Below are positions 43,624 to 52,743 of a stretch of 63,806 nt of DNA, piece after piece. Under the pieces are notes generated by a model. That model saw only the letters and a list, made by a program, of their open reading frames with translations, was not told the origin of the DNA and ran no database searches. Origin of the DNA: CAZXGD01 sp046350455 (GTDB lineage: Bacteria > Planctomycetota > Phycisphaerae > Phycisphaerales > SM1A02); assembly GCA_046350455.1 (NCBI GenBank), contig JAXMAM010000017.1, forward strand, positions 1 to 63,806, given 5' to 3'. Position numbers and translations under genes: made by a program. The number at the start of each line of letters is the position of its first letter. The first letter of the stretch is position 1.

Positions 43624-44649
43624 CTACCGCGCGCCGCTCTTCTCGATCTGGCGAGCTGCCTCGATGGTGTACTTGGCCCACGGCTTGGCCTCCAAACGGG
43701 TCTTCGGAATGGGCTTGCCCGTGAGCTGGCACACGCCGTAGGTCTTGTTGTGGATGCGGGTGAGCGCATCGTCAATCTCGCGCAGCAGCGCGCGTTCGCT
43801 CTCGGCCATGCCGATGGCAAGGTCCTGGTCGAACGTGTCTGTGCCGATGTCGGCCATGTGCAGCGGCATGGTGCTGAGGTTGCCGCCAGAGCTTCGCAGC
43901 GCCTCGTCCTCAAGGCCAGTCACGCGCGCAATGAGCTCCTTGCGCTGCTGCAGCAGGATCTGGCGGTACTCGCCCAGTTCCTTGGCCGTGAGTTTGGTCT
44001 TGATGGCCGCGATCTGCGCATCTGTTGGGCCTTCTACGCGCTCAGCAGCCACAGTCTTGGTGTGCTTCTTCTTGATCTTCAGCCCCTTGGTGGGGATGAC
44101 GCGCACGCGGCGGCCGTTGACCAGCACGTAGCCGTTCTTGTCTGGCGCCAGGGTGGCGGCCACGCTGGCCACGCTGCGGATGTTGCTGAAGTCAATCTTC
44201 TTGACGTTCTTGGCAGCAGCGCGCTCTGCAGCAGCCTGCTGTGCGCGCATGGCCTCCAGGGCCTCCTTGCGCGGATCGCGGATGCTGGGAGGCGGCGCGC
44301 CCTTGCCGGGCTTCTTCTTGGGCGGCGGCAGCTCATTGCTGGCGCGCCACACCTGCTTGGGCGCCACGGCAGGAATGACTTCCTTGGGGCCGCTATTCAC
44401 AATCTTTGGCATAACGACAGGCGCAGCGGGCTTGGCAGCCGCCTTCTCTACAGGCGCCTTTCCGGGCGCCTTGGATGCAGGCTTGACTGGCGCCTTGGCG
44501 ACAGGCTTGGCCGCTGGCTTGGCAGCGGGCTTCACCGCTGGCTTCGCTGGGCGCGCAGCCTTCTTGGTGGTGGTGGGCTTGGCGGCACGGGGAGGTGTCC
44601 GCCCGGGCTTCTTGTTGCCTTGCTTCTTGTCAGGCTTAGCCAAGTTCAT
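43624..44649 (-). CDS. DksA/TraR-family protein with long basic N-terminus and lost zinc cysteines
   Basis: The C-terminal 120 residues (EYRQILLQQRKELIARVTG ... ESERALLREIDDALTRIHNKTYG) match DksA/TraR proteins that bind RNA polymerase through the secondary channel. The usual C4 zinc finger is reduced to one Cys in YGVCQLTGKPIPKTRLEAKPWAKY; the later CxxC is TIEA. About 220 N-terminal residues are rich in Lys, Ala and Pro (AKPAAKPVAKAPVKPASK), like histone H1 tails, and may bind nucleic acid. Start 44649 follows a good promoter. lspA lies 15 nt downstream. Confidence 0.85.
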   Translation of the reverse strand: MNLAKPDKKQGNKKPGRTPPRAAKPTTTKKAARPAKPAVKPAAKPAAKPVAKAPVKPASKAPGKAPVEKAAAKPAAPVVMPKIVNSGPKEVIPAVAPKQVWRASNELPPPKKKPGKGAPPPSIRDPRKEALEAMRAQQAAAERAAAKNVKKIDFSNIRSVASVAATLAPDKNGYVLVNGRRVRVIPTKGLKIKKKHTKTVAAERVEGPTDAQIAAIKTKLTAKELGEYRQILLQQRKELIARVTGLEDEALRSSGGNLSTMPLHMADIGTDTFDQDLAIGMAESERALLREIDDALTRIHNKTYGVCQLTGKPIPKTRLEAKPWAKYTIEAARQIEKSGAR

Positions 44650-44711
44650 GCTCCACAGAGAGTTGCGCTGCCTGTGCAGCACCGGTGGAAGGCCCCGATA
44701 AAGGACGCGGG

Positions 44712-44740
44712 ATGGTAGCAAAAACTGCAGGAAAAGTCAA
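44712..44740 (-). promoter_or_regulatory. Sigma-70-type promoter for the DksA-like gene and lspA
   Basis: On the minus strand TTGACT (44740-44735), a 17-nt spacer with an AT-rich end and TACCAT (44717-44712) are seen. The leader would be about 55 nt, so this unit is not leaderless. Confidence 0.7.
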
Positions 44741-44766
44741 CACGGGCAGCGCTGCCCCGCGCTTGG

Positions 44767-45744
44767 CTAGGCGCCGGTCACGCTGCCAATGCGCCGGAAC
44801 TTCTCAAACCGCAGTCGCACCAAGGTCTCTGGGTCAACGCGTTCCAATTGCTTGACCCAATCTACAACATAGTTCTGAATACGTTCTGCCATGCCCTTGG
44901 GGTCGCGATGCGCGCCTCCCGCTGGCTCTGGAATCACATCGTCAATCAGGCCGTTCTTCAGGTTGTCGCCAGCAGTCAGCGCCAGCGCGCTGGCAGCCTG
45001 GTTGTTGGTGCGCTCGTTGGCTTCCTTCCACAGGATGGCCGCGCAGCCTTCTGGGCTGATCACGCTGTACCAGCTGTTCTGCAGCATGGCCACGCGGTCT
45101 CCCACCGCAATGCCCAGCGCACCACCGCTGCCGCCTTCTCCAATCACAATGCAGATGACCGGCACGCGCAGCAGGCTCATCTCGCGCAGGTTCACAGCGA
45201 TGCTCTCTGCCTGGCCGCGCTGCTCTGCGCCAATGCCGGGGTACGCGCCAGGCGTGTCCACCAGCGTCACAATGGGCAGCTTGAACTTCTCAGCCAGCTT
45301 CATCTTGGCAAGCGCCTTGCGATAGCCCTCTGGGTGCGCGCAGCCAAAGTGGCACGCCACGCGCTCCTGCGTGGTGCGGCCCTTCTGGTGCCCCACCACC
45401 AGGCACTTCACGCTGCCGATGCGCCCAAAGCCAGTCACGATGGCAGGGTCGTCGCCATAGCGGCGGTCGCCGTGCAGTTCGCACCAGTCGCGGCAGATCA
45501 TGGACACGTAGTCCAGCGTCTGCGGGCGCGAGGGATGCCGCGCCACGCGCACGGTCTGCCATGGCGTGAGGTTCTGGTAGGCCTTGTTGAGCAGGCTGTC
45601 CCGGGTCTGGTACAGCGTGGCGATCTCATCCTGCAGCTGGGCCGCGTCTGGGCGCGCCTCCAGCGCATCAATCTGCCGCTCGATCTCTGCGACAGGCTGC
45701 TCAAAGTCCAGGACCTGGGTGCCAGTAAAGCGGGCGGAAGCCAT
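44767..45744 (-). CDS. accA: Acetyl-CoA carboxylase carboxyltransferase subunit alpha
   Basis: AccA joins AccD to move CO2 from carboxybiotin to acetyl-CoA, supplying malonyl-CoA to the fab enzymes. The 325-residue protein has LDFEQPVAEIERQIDAL at its start, RHPSRPQTLDYV, VDTPGAYPGIGAEQRGQ and IGEGGSGGALGI. These form the oxyanion and CoA sites. ATG 45744 (MASARFTG) is chosen by family start and TACGAT 7 nt upstream; a start at 45789 would overlap proC. AccD is not in the window. Confidence 0.95.
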   Translation of the reverse strand: MASARFTGTQVLDFEQPVAEIERQIDALEARPDAAQLQDEIATLYQTRDSLLNKAYQNLTPWQTVRVARHPSRPQTLDYVSMICRDWCELHGDRRYGDDPAIVTGFGRIGSVKCLVVGHQKGRTTQERVACHFGCAHPEGYRKALAKMKLAEKFKLPIVTLVDTPGAYPGIGAEQRGQAESIAVNLREMSLLRVPVICIVIGEGGSGGALGIAVGDRVAMLQNSWYSVISPEGCAAILWKEANERTNNQAASALALTAGDNLKNGLIDDVIPEPAGGAHRDPKGMAERIQNYVVDWVKQLERVDPETLVRLRFEKFRRIGSVTGA

Positions 45745-45751
45745 TGGCAAC

Positions 45752-45757
45752 ATCGTA
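45752..45757 (-). promoter_or_regulatory. -10 element of a leaderless promoter (accA)
   Basis: TACGAT ends 7 nt before the accA ATG. It lies in the 38-nt gap shared with the divergent proC promoter. Confidence 0.55.
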
Positions 45758-45769
45758 GCCGCCCCCGCA

Positions 45770-45775
45770 TACGCT
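45770..45775 (+). promoter_or_regulatory. -10 element of a leaderless promoter (proC)
   Basis: TACGCT ends 7 nt before the proC ATG at 45783. Its -35 region must lie within the first codons of accA. Confidence 0.5.
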
Positions 45776-45782
45776 GCGCCGC

Positions 45783-46580
45783 ATGGCACAGCATGCAGAG
45801 TGCGCGTTCATCGGCTGCGGGAACATGGGCATGGCGGTGCTGCGCGGCGCGCTGGCGGCTGGCGTGCTGCAGCCAAGCACCACGCTGGTAGTAGACCCCA
45901 GCGAAGTCCGGCGCGCGCACGCGGCGGCGCTGGGCGCCCGCGCAGAGGCAGCGCCTGCAGCCGCAGCTGGCGCGCGCACGCTCATCCTGGCTGTCAAGCC
46001 ACAGGTCTTTCCAGAGGTGGCGCCGCAGTTGGATGCTGGCCCGCACACGCTGGCCATCAGCGTGATGGCTGGCTGGCGGAGCGCCACCATCAGCGCCATG
46101 CTGGGCGGCGCGCGCGTGGTGCGCACCATGCCAAACCTGCCAGCGCAGATCGGCCTGGGCATGACCGCTGTGGCACCCACCGCAGCAGCCACAGAGGCAG
46201 ACACACAGCTGGCCGAGCGCCTCTTTAGCCAGGTGGGCAAGGTGGCGCGCGTGGCAGAAGATCACATCGAAGCTGCCACTGCTGTGAGCGGCAGCGGGCC
46301 TGCGTACCTGTTCCTGCTGGCCGAAGCGCAGGCTGCGGCCGGGCAGGCCCTGGGCTTTGACCAGGCCACGGCGCGGCAGATGGTGCGGCAAACCCTGCTG
46401 GGCGCTGCCACGCTGCTGGCGCGGGGAGAAACCTGGGCCGATGAATGGCGCCGCCAGGTGACCAGCCCCGGCGGCACCACGCAGGCTGCCACTGAGGTGT
46501 TTGAGGCCGCTGGTCTGGCAGACACCGTGGCCCGCGCGTTGCGCGCTGCAGAAGCCCGCGGCCGCGCGCTGGGCAAGTAA
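45783..46580 (+). CDS. proC: Pyrroline-5-carboxylate reductase
   Basis: ProC makes proline from pyrroline-5-carboxylate with NAD(P)H. The 265-residue protein has the Rossmann start AFIGCGNMGMAVLRGAL and ILAVKPQVFPEV. VVRTMPNLPAQIGLG and the C-terminal signature (AVSGSGPAYLFLL ... TSPGGTTQAA) are also present. It is alone on its strand, divergent from accA and convergent with the ABC permease gene about 50 nt away. Confidence 0.95.
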   Translation: MAQHAECAFIGCGNMGMAVLRGALAAGVLQPSTTLVVDPSEVRRAHAAALGARAEAAPAAAAGARTLILAVKPQVFPEVAPQLDAGPHTLAISVMAGWRSATISAMLGGARVVRTMPNLPAQIGLGMTAVAPTAAATEADTQLAERLFSQVGKVARVAEDHIEAATAVSGSGPAYLFLLAEAQAAAGQALGFDQATARQMVRQTLLGAATLLARGETWADEWRRQVTSPGGTTQAATEVFEAAGLADTVARALRAAEARGRALGK

Positions 46581-46633
46581 CTGTTGCGCGCATGGCAAGC
46601 AGCGGCTGCGCGGACGCAGCGCGTGTGCCGCGC

Positions 46634-47701
46634 TCAGAAATCCTTGCGCTTGAAGTACAGCACGCAGGCGCCCAGCACCACCGCCTCAAAGATCAGCGAT
46701 GTGCCCATGGTCCACCACACGCCGCGGTTCTTCTCGGCGTCTTCTTGGATGGCCTTGCGGAATGCGCCAGTCTTCACGTACTCGGACTGGAACATTTCGC
46801 GCAGCGGTTCATCGTCGTCGCGCGGGCGGCCAAGGTTGGCTTCGGCAATGAGCGTTCGCCGCAACCACTCGGTGGTCTGCTGCGTCTTGGGCAGACAGGT
46901 GACCACGTAGTAGAAGGGCGCGTGGATGTTCTGCCACACGTTCTGGCGCACCGTCACGCGCTCCAGCTGCTGGTCAAGCTTGTCCACGTCGGCTGCTGGG
47001 TTCATCTCAAGGCGCTGCGCGCGCACGCGCTGCACCGCTTTGGTCTCCAGGTCATAGAACACGCACGCGGTGTTCGACACAGATTCGCCCATCTGCAGCA
47101 CCCACACCAGCACCCAGAAAATCAGCACCAGGATGAGGCTTGCGATGGTGCTGCGCGTGATCAATCCCACCAGCGCACACACGCTGAACAAATAGCTGTA
47201 GAAGATCACCAGCACAGGAACTGCCAAGAACAGCGAAGGCTCCCACGCTCCACCGCGGATGCCAATGACCAGAAAGCTGGCCAGGGTAAACGTGGTGGCC
47301 TGAATGCCCGTGAACAGCAGCCCCGTGCACCAGCGCGTCAGGACCAGCCGCGCGCGCGAGATGGGCTTGCTGAGCATCATGTCAATGCTGCCGCTGGCGA
47401 CCAGCTCTGGCACCATGCTGGCGGTGCTCACCAGCGCCAAGATGGTGCTGCCCCAAGCCAACCACGTCTGCACACCAAGCACCACAAACAACAGCTTGTA
47501 GAACGTGGCGGGCGGAAAGAACATGGTGTTGAAAACCGGGTTCTCAACCGTGTAGCCCACGATGGAGAAACCCTGCTCGTTCACCCCCAGGCACGCAACC
47601 ACCAGCACCATGAGCCCGCTCAGAATGATGGCCAGCCAAAACAGCTTGCGGGAGTTCAGGTCGCGGTACGCATCCAGGAAGATGGCCAGCGTTTGCGTCA
47701 T
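46634..47701 (-). CDS. ABC transporter permease
   Basis: The 355-residue protein has about six membrane helices (ILSGLMVLVVACLGV, LLFVVLGVQTWLAWG, ALVGLITRSTIASLILVL). A cytoplasmic or periplasmic loop of about 120 residues lies before the last helix, which ends near KRKDF at the C-terminus. It resembles ABC-2 exporter permeases such as NosY-type proteins. The ATP-binding partner gene overlaps it by 4 nt. The substrate is unknown. Confidence 0.87.
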   Translation of the reverse strand: MTQTLAIFLDAYRDLNSRKLFWLAIILSGLMVLVVACLGVNEQGFSIVGYTVENPVFNTMFFPPATFYKLLFVVLGVQTWLAWGSTILALVSTASMVPELVASGSIDMMLSKPISRARLVLTRWCTGLLFTGIQATTFTLASFLVIGIRGGAWEPSLFLAVPVLVIFYSYLFSVCALVGLITRSTIASLILVLIFWVLVWVLQMGESVSNTACVFYDLETKAVQRVRAQRLEMNPAADVDKLDQQLERVTVRQNVWQNIHAPFYYVVTCLPKTQQTTEWLRRTLIAEANLGRPRDDDEPLREMFQSEYVKTGAFRKAIQEDAEKNRGVWWTMGTSLIFEAVVLGACVLYFKRKDF

Positions 47702-48723
47702 GGCTGCGCCTCCCGAGTTGGCTTGACCGACGGCGCTCCGCCACTGCCCGGCATGTGCGCGCCTGGCACATACCCGCCGCGCTCATCCACCACGCTGCGC
47801 ACAAACAGGTCTTCCAGCGTCTCGCGGTGGCGAGACACGCGCAGCACCACGGCGCCCTGCGCGCGCAGCTGGTCAATCACCGGCTGCACCTGGCTGGGAT
47901 CGGTAGTTGGAAAGGTGAACATGCGCGCTGGGCCCGTCTGCTCCAGCTCTGGCGGCATGCCGTCTGGCGTCTCCACAATGGTGCACTGCACCGTGCCCCA
48001 CTGCGTTTCCACGGTGTACGGCGCGCCCATGGCCACCACCTCGTACCGGTGGCTGTCGCGCGTCAGCTCATCAATGGTGCCCTGCGCCAGCACCTTGCCG
48101 CGGCTCATGATTGCCACGCGGTCGGCCACCATCTCAACCTCGCCAAGCAGGTGGCTGTTGATCATCACGCTGCGGCCGTCGTTGCGCAGGCGCAGCAGCA
48201 TCTCGCGGATGTCGCGCCGGCCCACTGGGTCCACGCCGTCGGTTGGTTCATCCAGCACCACCAGCGCTGGGTCATTCACCAGCGCCACGGCAATGCCGAT
48301 GCGCTGCCGCATGCCCTTGCTGTACTGCGTGACGCGCTTGTCCGCCCAGTCACGCATGCCCACCAGGCCAAGCAGCTCGTCCGCGCGCACACGGCGGGTA
48401 GCGCGCGGCACCTTGCACAGCGCGCCAAAGAAGTCCAGCACCTGACGTCCAGTCAGGTAGATAGGAAAGCGGCTGTGCTCTGGCAGGTAGCCCACGCGCT
48501 CAAGCGCAGCGGTGCTGCCCACTGGCTGGCCCATCACGGTGCCTTCCGCGCGGGTGGCGCGAATGACCGTCATCATCACCTTGACCAGCGTGCTCTTGCC
48601 AGCGCCGTTGGGGCCCAGGAGGCCAAACAGCTCGCCCTTGCGGATCTGCAGGTCCACGCCATCCAACGCGCGGATGCGGCCCTTGTACACCTTGACCACG
48701 TTCCGCAGGTCCACCACATTCAT
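47698..48723 (-). CDS. ABC transporter ATP-binding protein
   Basis: The 341-residue protein has Walker A GPNGAGKST and a signature variant QYSKGMRQRIGIA in place of LSGGQ. Walker B LVVLDEPTDGVDP and the H-loop INSHLLGE are present. The C-terminal 100 residues (beyond LAQGTIDEL) are the regulatory tail seen in ABC-2 exporters. It forms an export pump with the downstream permease. The start is preceded by TAGCAT at 8 nt. It is divergent from ubiD. Confidence 0.93.
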   Translation of the reverse strand: MNVVDLRNVVKVYKGRIRALDGVDLQIRKGELFGLLGPNGAGKSTLVKVMMTVIRATRAEGTVMGQPVGSTAALERVGYLPEHSRFPIYLTGRQVLDFFGALCKVPRATRRVRADELLGLVGMRDWADKRVTQYSKGMRQRIGIAVALVNDPALVVLDEPTDGVDPVGRRDIREMLLRLRNDGRSVMINSHLLGEVEMVADRVAIMSRGKVLAQGTIDELTRDSHRYEVVAMGAPYTVETQWGTVQCTIVETPDGMPPELEQTGPARMFTFPTTDPSQVQPVIDQLRAQGAVVLRVSRHRETLEDLFVRSVVDERGGYVPGAHMPGSGGAPSVKPTREAQP

Positions 48724-48731
48724 GGGCTGGA

Positions 48732-48737
48732 ATGCTA
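48732..48737 (-). promoter_or_regulatory. -10 element of a leaderless promoter (ABC exporter)
   Basis: TAGCAT ends 8 nt before the ATG at 48723, with no ribosome site. Confidence 0.5.
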
Positions 48738-48762
48738 GCCGCGCCTACAGGCGTGGCAGCGT

Positions 48763-48768
48763 TACGAT
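48763..48768 (+). promoter_or_regulatory. -10 element of a leaderless promoter (ubiD-like gene)
   Basis: TACGAT ends 6 nt before the ATG at 48775, with no ribosome site. Confidence 0.55.
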
Positions 48769-48774
48769 CCTTCC

Positions 48775-50823
48775 ATGTTCCAGAGCCTGGGCCGCTTCCT
48801 TCATGCCCTCGAGAACGCAGGCGAGCTGCATCGGGTTCGCTGCCCGGTCAGCCCAGTGCTGGAAATTGCAGACATTGCCGACCGGGTGTGCCGCATGCCC
48901 AGCCCGCACGCCAGCACCAGTGCACGTGCGTTTGATCCCGCCATGGCGCAGCAAGGCGGGCGCGCACTGCTGTTTGAGCAGGTGCAGGGGTGCGACTTCC
49001 CCCTGGCCATCAATGTGTACGGCAGCTACACGCGCATGGAGCTGGCGCTGGGCTGCGGGCAGCATCCGTGCGGGCTGGAGTCCATTGCAGACCGCATCGC
49101 CAACCTCACCAAGCCAACGCCACCGCGCGGACTGGCAGAGACGCTGGCCAAGGCGCGCCAGTTTGCGCCGCTCCTGCGCATTGGCCCGCGCCGCGTGCGC
49201 AGCGCGCCATGCCAGGAGGTGGTGCGCCTGACCAAGGACAACCAAGTTGACCTGACGCGCCTGCCCATCATCAAGTGCTGGCCGCTGGATGGCGACCCTG
49301 CGGCGGTTGGCTATCCATGGACGGCAGCAGAGGCCGGCACAGCGGGCGGCAGCGGCCGCTACATCACGCTGGCCGGCATGCACACCATCCACGCGGACGA
49401 CCGCGAGGCCACGCATCCGTCCAGCCACAACATCGGCATGTATCGCAGCCAGCTCCTGGGCCCCACCACGCTGGCCATGCACTGGCACATGCACCACGAT
49501 GGCGCCGCGCACTGGCGCAGCTGGAAGGCGCTGGGCCGCCCCATGCCCATCGCCATCTGCCTGGGCGGCGAGAGCGTGCTGCCCTACGGCGCCACCGCTC
49601 CGCTGCCACCCGGCATCAGCGAGCTCCTGATGTGCGGCTTCCTGAACGGGCGCGGCATCCCCATGGTGCGCGCGCGCACGGTGCCGCTGTGGGTGCCAGC
49701 CAACAGCGAGATCGTCATCGAAGGCTGGGTGAGCGCCGAATGCGGCAGCGTGGGCTGGGAGCCTGGCGACAGCCCGCTGGGGCCGGGCGCTGTCTTTGAA
49801 GGCCCCTTTGGAGACCACACTGGCTTCTACAGCCTGCCCGACCGCTATCCAGTGGTGGAGGTGACCGCGGTCACGCACCGCCGCAACGCCGTGTACCCCA
49901 CCACCATCGTGGGCCTGCCGCCGCAAGAGGACTACTACCTGGGCAAGACCACCGAGCGCGTGTTCCTGCCGCTGCTGCGCACGCTGGTCCACGACATTGC
50001 CGACTACCACCTGCCGCAGTTTGGGTGCTTCCACAATGCGGCGTTCGTGGCCATCCGCAAGGCGTATCCGCTGCAGGCGCGCCGCGTGATGAGCAGCGTG
50101 TGGGGCGCTGGGCAGATGGCGTGGACCAAGATGGTGTGCGGGTTTGACCACGACGCACCCATCCATGACGAAGATGCCGCCATGCGCGCGCTCTTCCGGC
50201 ACTGCGACTTCCTGCGCGACACCATGACTGTGCAGGGCCCGCTGGACATCCTGGATCACGCTGCGCCGTGGCTGGGGGCGGGCACCAAGCTGGGGTTCGA
50301 CTGCACCACCAAGCGCGAGGGCGAAGCCTGGCACGGCGTGCCGCTGGGCCTGCCGCGCCAACCCAGCGCTGCAGAGGTGGCGGCCGCGCAGCAGCGCCTC
50401 CCGCAGCCCTGCCACTTCCCCGCAGTGGGTGGCGGACGCCTCTGCGTGGTGCAGGTGACCAAGCACAGCGCTGGCGACGGCGCGCGCGCTGCACAGGCCG
50501 CGCTTGCCGCGCTGCCAGCAGAGCCTGGCGTGGCGGACTTCATCATCGTGGTGGACCAGCATGCAGATCCAGCAGACTGGCGCAGCACCTTCTTCTTCAT
50601 GGCCAGCAACGCAGATGCAGGCCGCGACCTGTTCCGCGCTGGCCAGCGCATGGCCTGGGACGCCACCCGCAAGCTGCCGGGCGAGGAGCGCCACGCGCTG
50701 CCGGTGCGCCGCTTCCCGCCCGTGGTGCGCATGGACAGCGCCACCAGCGCGCTGGTGGACCGCCGCTGGGCCGAGTACGGCTTCCGCGAGCCTCCACCCT
50801 CTCCGCGGAGCATGGCCAGGTGA
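48775..50823 (+). CDS. UbiD family decarboxylase
   Basis: UbiD enzymes use prenylated flavin to add or remove carboxyl groups on aromatic or unsaturated acids. The 682-residue protein has the family's N-terminal segment, YITLAGMHTIHADDREATHPSSHNIGMYR, and PFGDHTGFYSLPDRYPVVEVTA near residue 345. These supply the Arg and Glu acid-base set. It is longer than the usual 480-500 residues because of inserts and a long tail. It may serve menaquinone synthesis (MenA/futalosine UbiD) or another acid. No flavin prenyltransferase (ubiX) is seen here. The stop overlaps the next start by 4 nt. Confidence 0.9.
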   Translation: MFQSLGRFLHALENAGELHRVRCPVSPVLEIADIADRVCRMPSPHASTSARAFDPAMAQQGGRALLFEQVQGCDFPLAINVYGSYTRMELALGCGQHPCGLESIADRIANLTKPTPPRGLAETLAKARQFAPLLRIGPRRVRSAPCQEVVRLTKDNQVDLTRLPIIKCWPLDGDPAAVGYPWTAAEAGTAGGSGRYITLAGMHTIHADDREATHPSSHNIGMYRSQLLGPTTLAMHWHMHHDGAAHWRSWKALGRPMPIAICLGGESVLPYGATAPLPPGISELLMCGFLNGRGIPMVRARTVPLWVPANSEIVIEGWVSAECGSVGWEPGDSPLGPGAVFEGPFGDHTGFYSLPDRYPVVEVTAVTHRRNAVYPTTIVGLPPQEDYYLGKTTERVFLPLLRTLVHDIADYHLPQFGCFHNAAFVAIRKAYPLQARRVMSSVWGAGQMAWTKMVCGFDHDAPIHDEDAAMRALFRHCDFLRDTMTVQGPLDILDHAAPWLGAGTKLGFDCTTKREGEAWHGVPLGLPRQPSAAEVAAAQQRLPQPCHFPAVGGGRLCVVQVTKHSAGDGARAAQAALAALPAEPGVADFIIVVDQHADPADWRSTFFFMASNADAGRDLFRAGQRMAWDATRKLPGEERHALPVRRFPPVVRMDSATSALVDRRWAEYGFREPPPSPRSMAR

Positions 50824-51500
50824 CCCCCCCGCCTTGGCTCACCGTGGCGTGGCGCGGGGGCGTGTTCCTGGCGCTGATGGCGTGTGGCACCGTGGCTTCG
50901 CTGGCGCTGCGCGGCACCATCGGCGGCTTTGGATGGGAGCTGCTGCCGCTGGTGCTGGGCGTGGCCGGCACGCTGGTGCTGGTCCTGCCTGTGGTGGTGG
51001 TGCTGGCGCCGTTCATGGACTTCCCAGAAGACCTGTACGGCAACTTCATTCCTGAGCAGCGCGAGCGCCGCGACCGCTGCGGCGCGTGCGGCTACCAGCG
51101 CCACGCTGGTCCAGAGGCGCCGTGCGCGGAATGCGGCGCCATGCGCCCACAGGCCTACGCCCGGCGCAACCTGTTCACGGCGCGCAGCCTGCGGCGGGCC
51201 GCCATGCTCTCGTTGTCAGGCGCGCTGGCTGGCTGCGCAGTGGGCCTGGCAGTGTCCATGCTGGACGAGCGCTCGTTTGTGGTGGAGACAGAGAACGAGC
51301 AGGCCCGCACCCCCGGAATGGCATATAGGGAGCGCATGCGGAGGCCGCTCCGCATGGGCTCCCTGCGATGGACGATCACCGAAGGATTTACTGGGCCAGG
51401 GATCCCCGAGGCGCAGAAGGTTCGCGGCTGGAAGCCTGCGCCGCCTGCGGCTTCTTCGACTTCGCGGGCAGCGGATACTTGGCCACATACTCCGGCTTGA
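50820..51500 (+). CDS. Membrane protein with internal zinc ribbon
   Basis: The 226-residue product starts at a GTG that overlaps the ubiD stop (GTGA). Two membrane helices (VAWRGGVFLALMACG and LLPLVLGVAGTLVLVLPVVVVLAPF) come first. A ribbon follows with four cysteines as CGACGYQRHAGPEAPCAECG, and there is another helix near 135-155. The C-terminus overlaps mltA by 113 nt on the other strand and looks unstructured. The ribbon matches that of the proteins at 57-61 kb. Function is unknown. Confidence 0.65.
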   Translation: MTPPPWLTVAWRGGVFLALMACGTVASLALRGTIGGFGWELLPLVLGVAGTLVLVLPVVVVLAPFMDFPEDLYGNFIPEQRERRDRCGACGYQRHAGPEAPCAECGAMRPQAYARRNLFTARSLRRAAMLSLSGALAGCAVGLAVSMLDERSFVVETENEQARTPGMAYRERMRRPLRMGSLRWTITEGFTGPGIPEAQKVRGWKPAPPAASSTSRAADTWPHTPA

Positions 51501-52743
51501 GCGTGAAGTAGTAGAAGGTGCCCTCTGACACCTGGCCGCCAGCCAGGAGCTCAGCGCCAGTGCCCACGCCCATGTAGATGTCGCCACGGCCAGCCGCGCG
51601 GATGGCGCCGCCAGTGTCCTGGTCGACCATGAAGCGGTTGAATGGCTCCATCTGCCCGGCGTAGTTGGGGCTCTTGGTGTCTACCAGCATCACGAGGCCA
51701 GCAGGGAAGATCTTCTTGTCAGTGGCCATGGTGGCATGCTCTGTCACTGGCACGCCGATGGAACCGCTCGGCCAGGTCTTCCCGTCGTAGTACTGGAAGA
51801 AGACCATGTTCTGGTTGTCGTCAATGTAGCGCTGGACCACAGAGGGGTCCTTCTTGTACAGGCGCTTGATGGTGGCCAGGCTCAGCTCATCCTTGCTGAT
51901 GATGCCAGCCTCCACCAGGCTCTTGCCGAGGCCCTTGTAATCACGGCCTGTCTTGCCTGCATAGCCCACGTACTTCACCGAATTGTCGGGCATGATGAGC
52001 TTGGCGCTGCCGTTGACCTCTGCGATGTAGACGTCCAGCGGGCTTTCCAGCCACACCAGTTCCGTGCCCGCAAAGGCGTTGGAATCCAGCAGCTCCTTGC
52101 GGGTTGGCCACTGGTCAATGGATCCGTCAGACTGGCGGCGGCCAAGCGGCTCGCCGGTGTAGCTGTCGCGCACCAGGTCCTGCGGCGCGCGGTACAGCGG
52201 GTACTTGAAGCGCTCGGTGCGCGTGGCGCTGGCGTTCAGCTCGGGTGAGAAGTAGCCCGTGAACAGCACCGTGCCCTTCTCGTTGTAGCCACGGGTCTGC
52301 CAGATGTCGAACTGCTCGTACACCGCTTCCTGGAAGCTCTTGGCGTCCGGGCTCTTGGCCAGCAGCTCCTGGAAGGCCACCACGCTGGCGGCAGCCTGAC
52401 CGTGCGTGGCCACTTCGTTCAGCGGGCCGGGGGTCTCGTAGCGCTGCAGGCTGGTGCCAGTGCCAAACCAGTTCACGCTCTGGCCGACAGCCCGGTTGAG
52501 GTTGGGGTCACGCTGCGCGTAGGCGCGGGTCAGGTCTGGCTTGGGGTCGTTGGGGCCCAGCTTGCGCAGGCCGTGCTCACCTTCACGGATCTGCGTGGTG
52601 GTGTCTGGCTTCGGAACCGGCTTGGGCTCGGTGTCGCAGCCGCCAGCCAGGATGACCGTGGCGCCACAGAGCGCGGCTGCAAGCGTCAGGGCTGCTCCGG
52701 TGCGGGCGCGAACGAGATTGCGGTGTTCAGTGCGTCCTTGCAT
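51388..52743 (-). CDS. mltA: Membrane-bound lytic murein transglycosylase A
   Basis: MltA cuts peptidoglycan glycan strands to leave 1,6-anhydro ends. The 451-residue protein has a lipobox (TVILAGGC), the MltA double-psi barrel and the catalytic region with YVGYAGKTGRDYKGLGKSL. A 3D domain ends DTGGAIRAAGRGDIYMGVG, with the catalytic Asp. This shows the organism has or remodels peptidoglycan. The last 40 residues form a Lys/Ala/Pro tail. It is divergent from tatA. Confidence 0.92.
   Translation of the reverse strand: MQGRTEHRNLVRARTGAALTLAAALCGATVILAGGCDTEPKPVPKPDTTTQIREGEHGLRKLGPNDPKPDLTRAYAQRDPNLNRAVGQSVNWFGTGTSLQRYETPGPLNEVATHGQAAASVVAFQELLAKSPDAKSFQEAVYEQFDIWQTRGYNEKGTVLFTGYFSPELNASATRTERFKYPLYRAPQDLVRDSYTGEPLGRRQSDGSIDQWPTRKELLDSNAFAGTELVWLESPLDVYIAEVNGSAKLIMPDNSVKYVGYAGKTGRDYKGLGKSLVEAGIISKDELSLATIKRLYKKDPSVVQRYIDDNQNMVFFQYYDGKTWPSGSIGVPVTEHATMATDKKIFPAGLVMLVDTKSPNYAGQMEPFNRFMVDQDTGGAIRAAGRGDIYMGVGTGAELLAGGQVSEGTFYYFTLKPEYVAKYPLPAKSKKPQAAQASSREPSAPRGSLAQ

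Noticed and set aside
47698..47701. Overlap of ABC permease and ATPase genes as a frameshift
   Set aside because: A 4-nt ATGA overlap is normal translational coupling and both proteins are complete.
48745..50694. Minus-strand open frame of 649 codons opposite the UbiD-like gene
   Set aside because: Shadow of a conserved enzyme.
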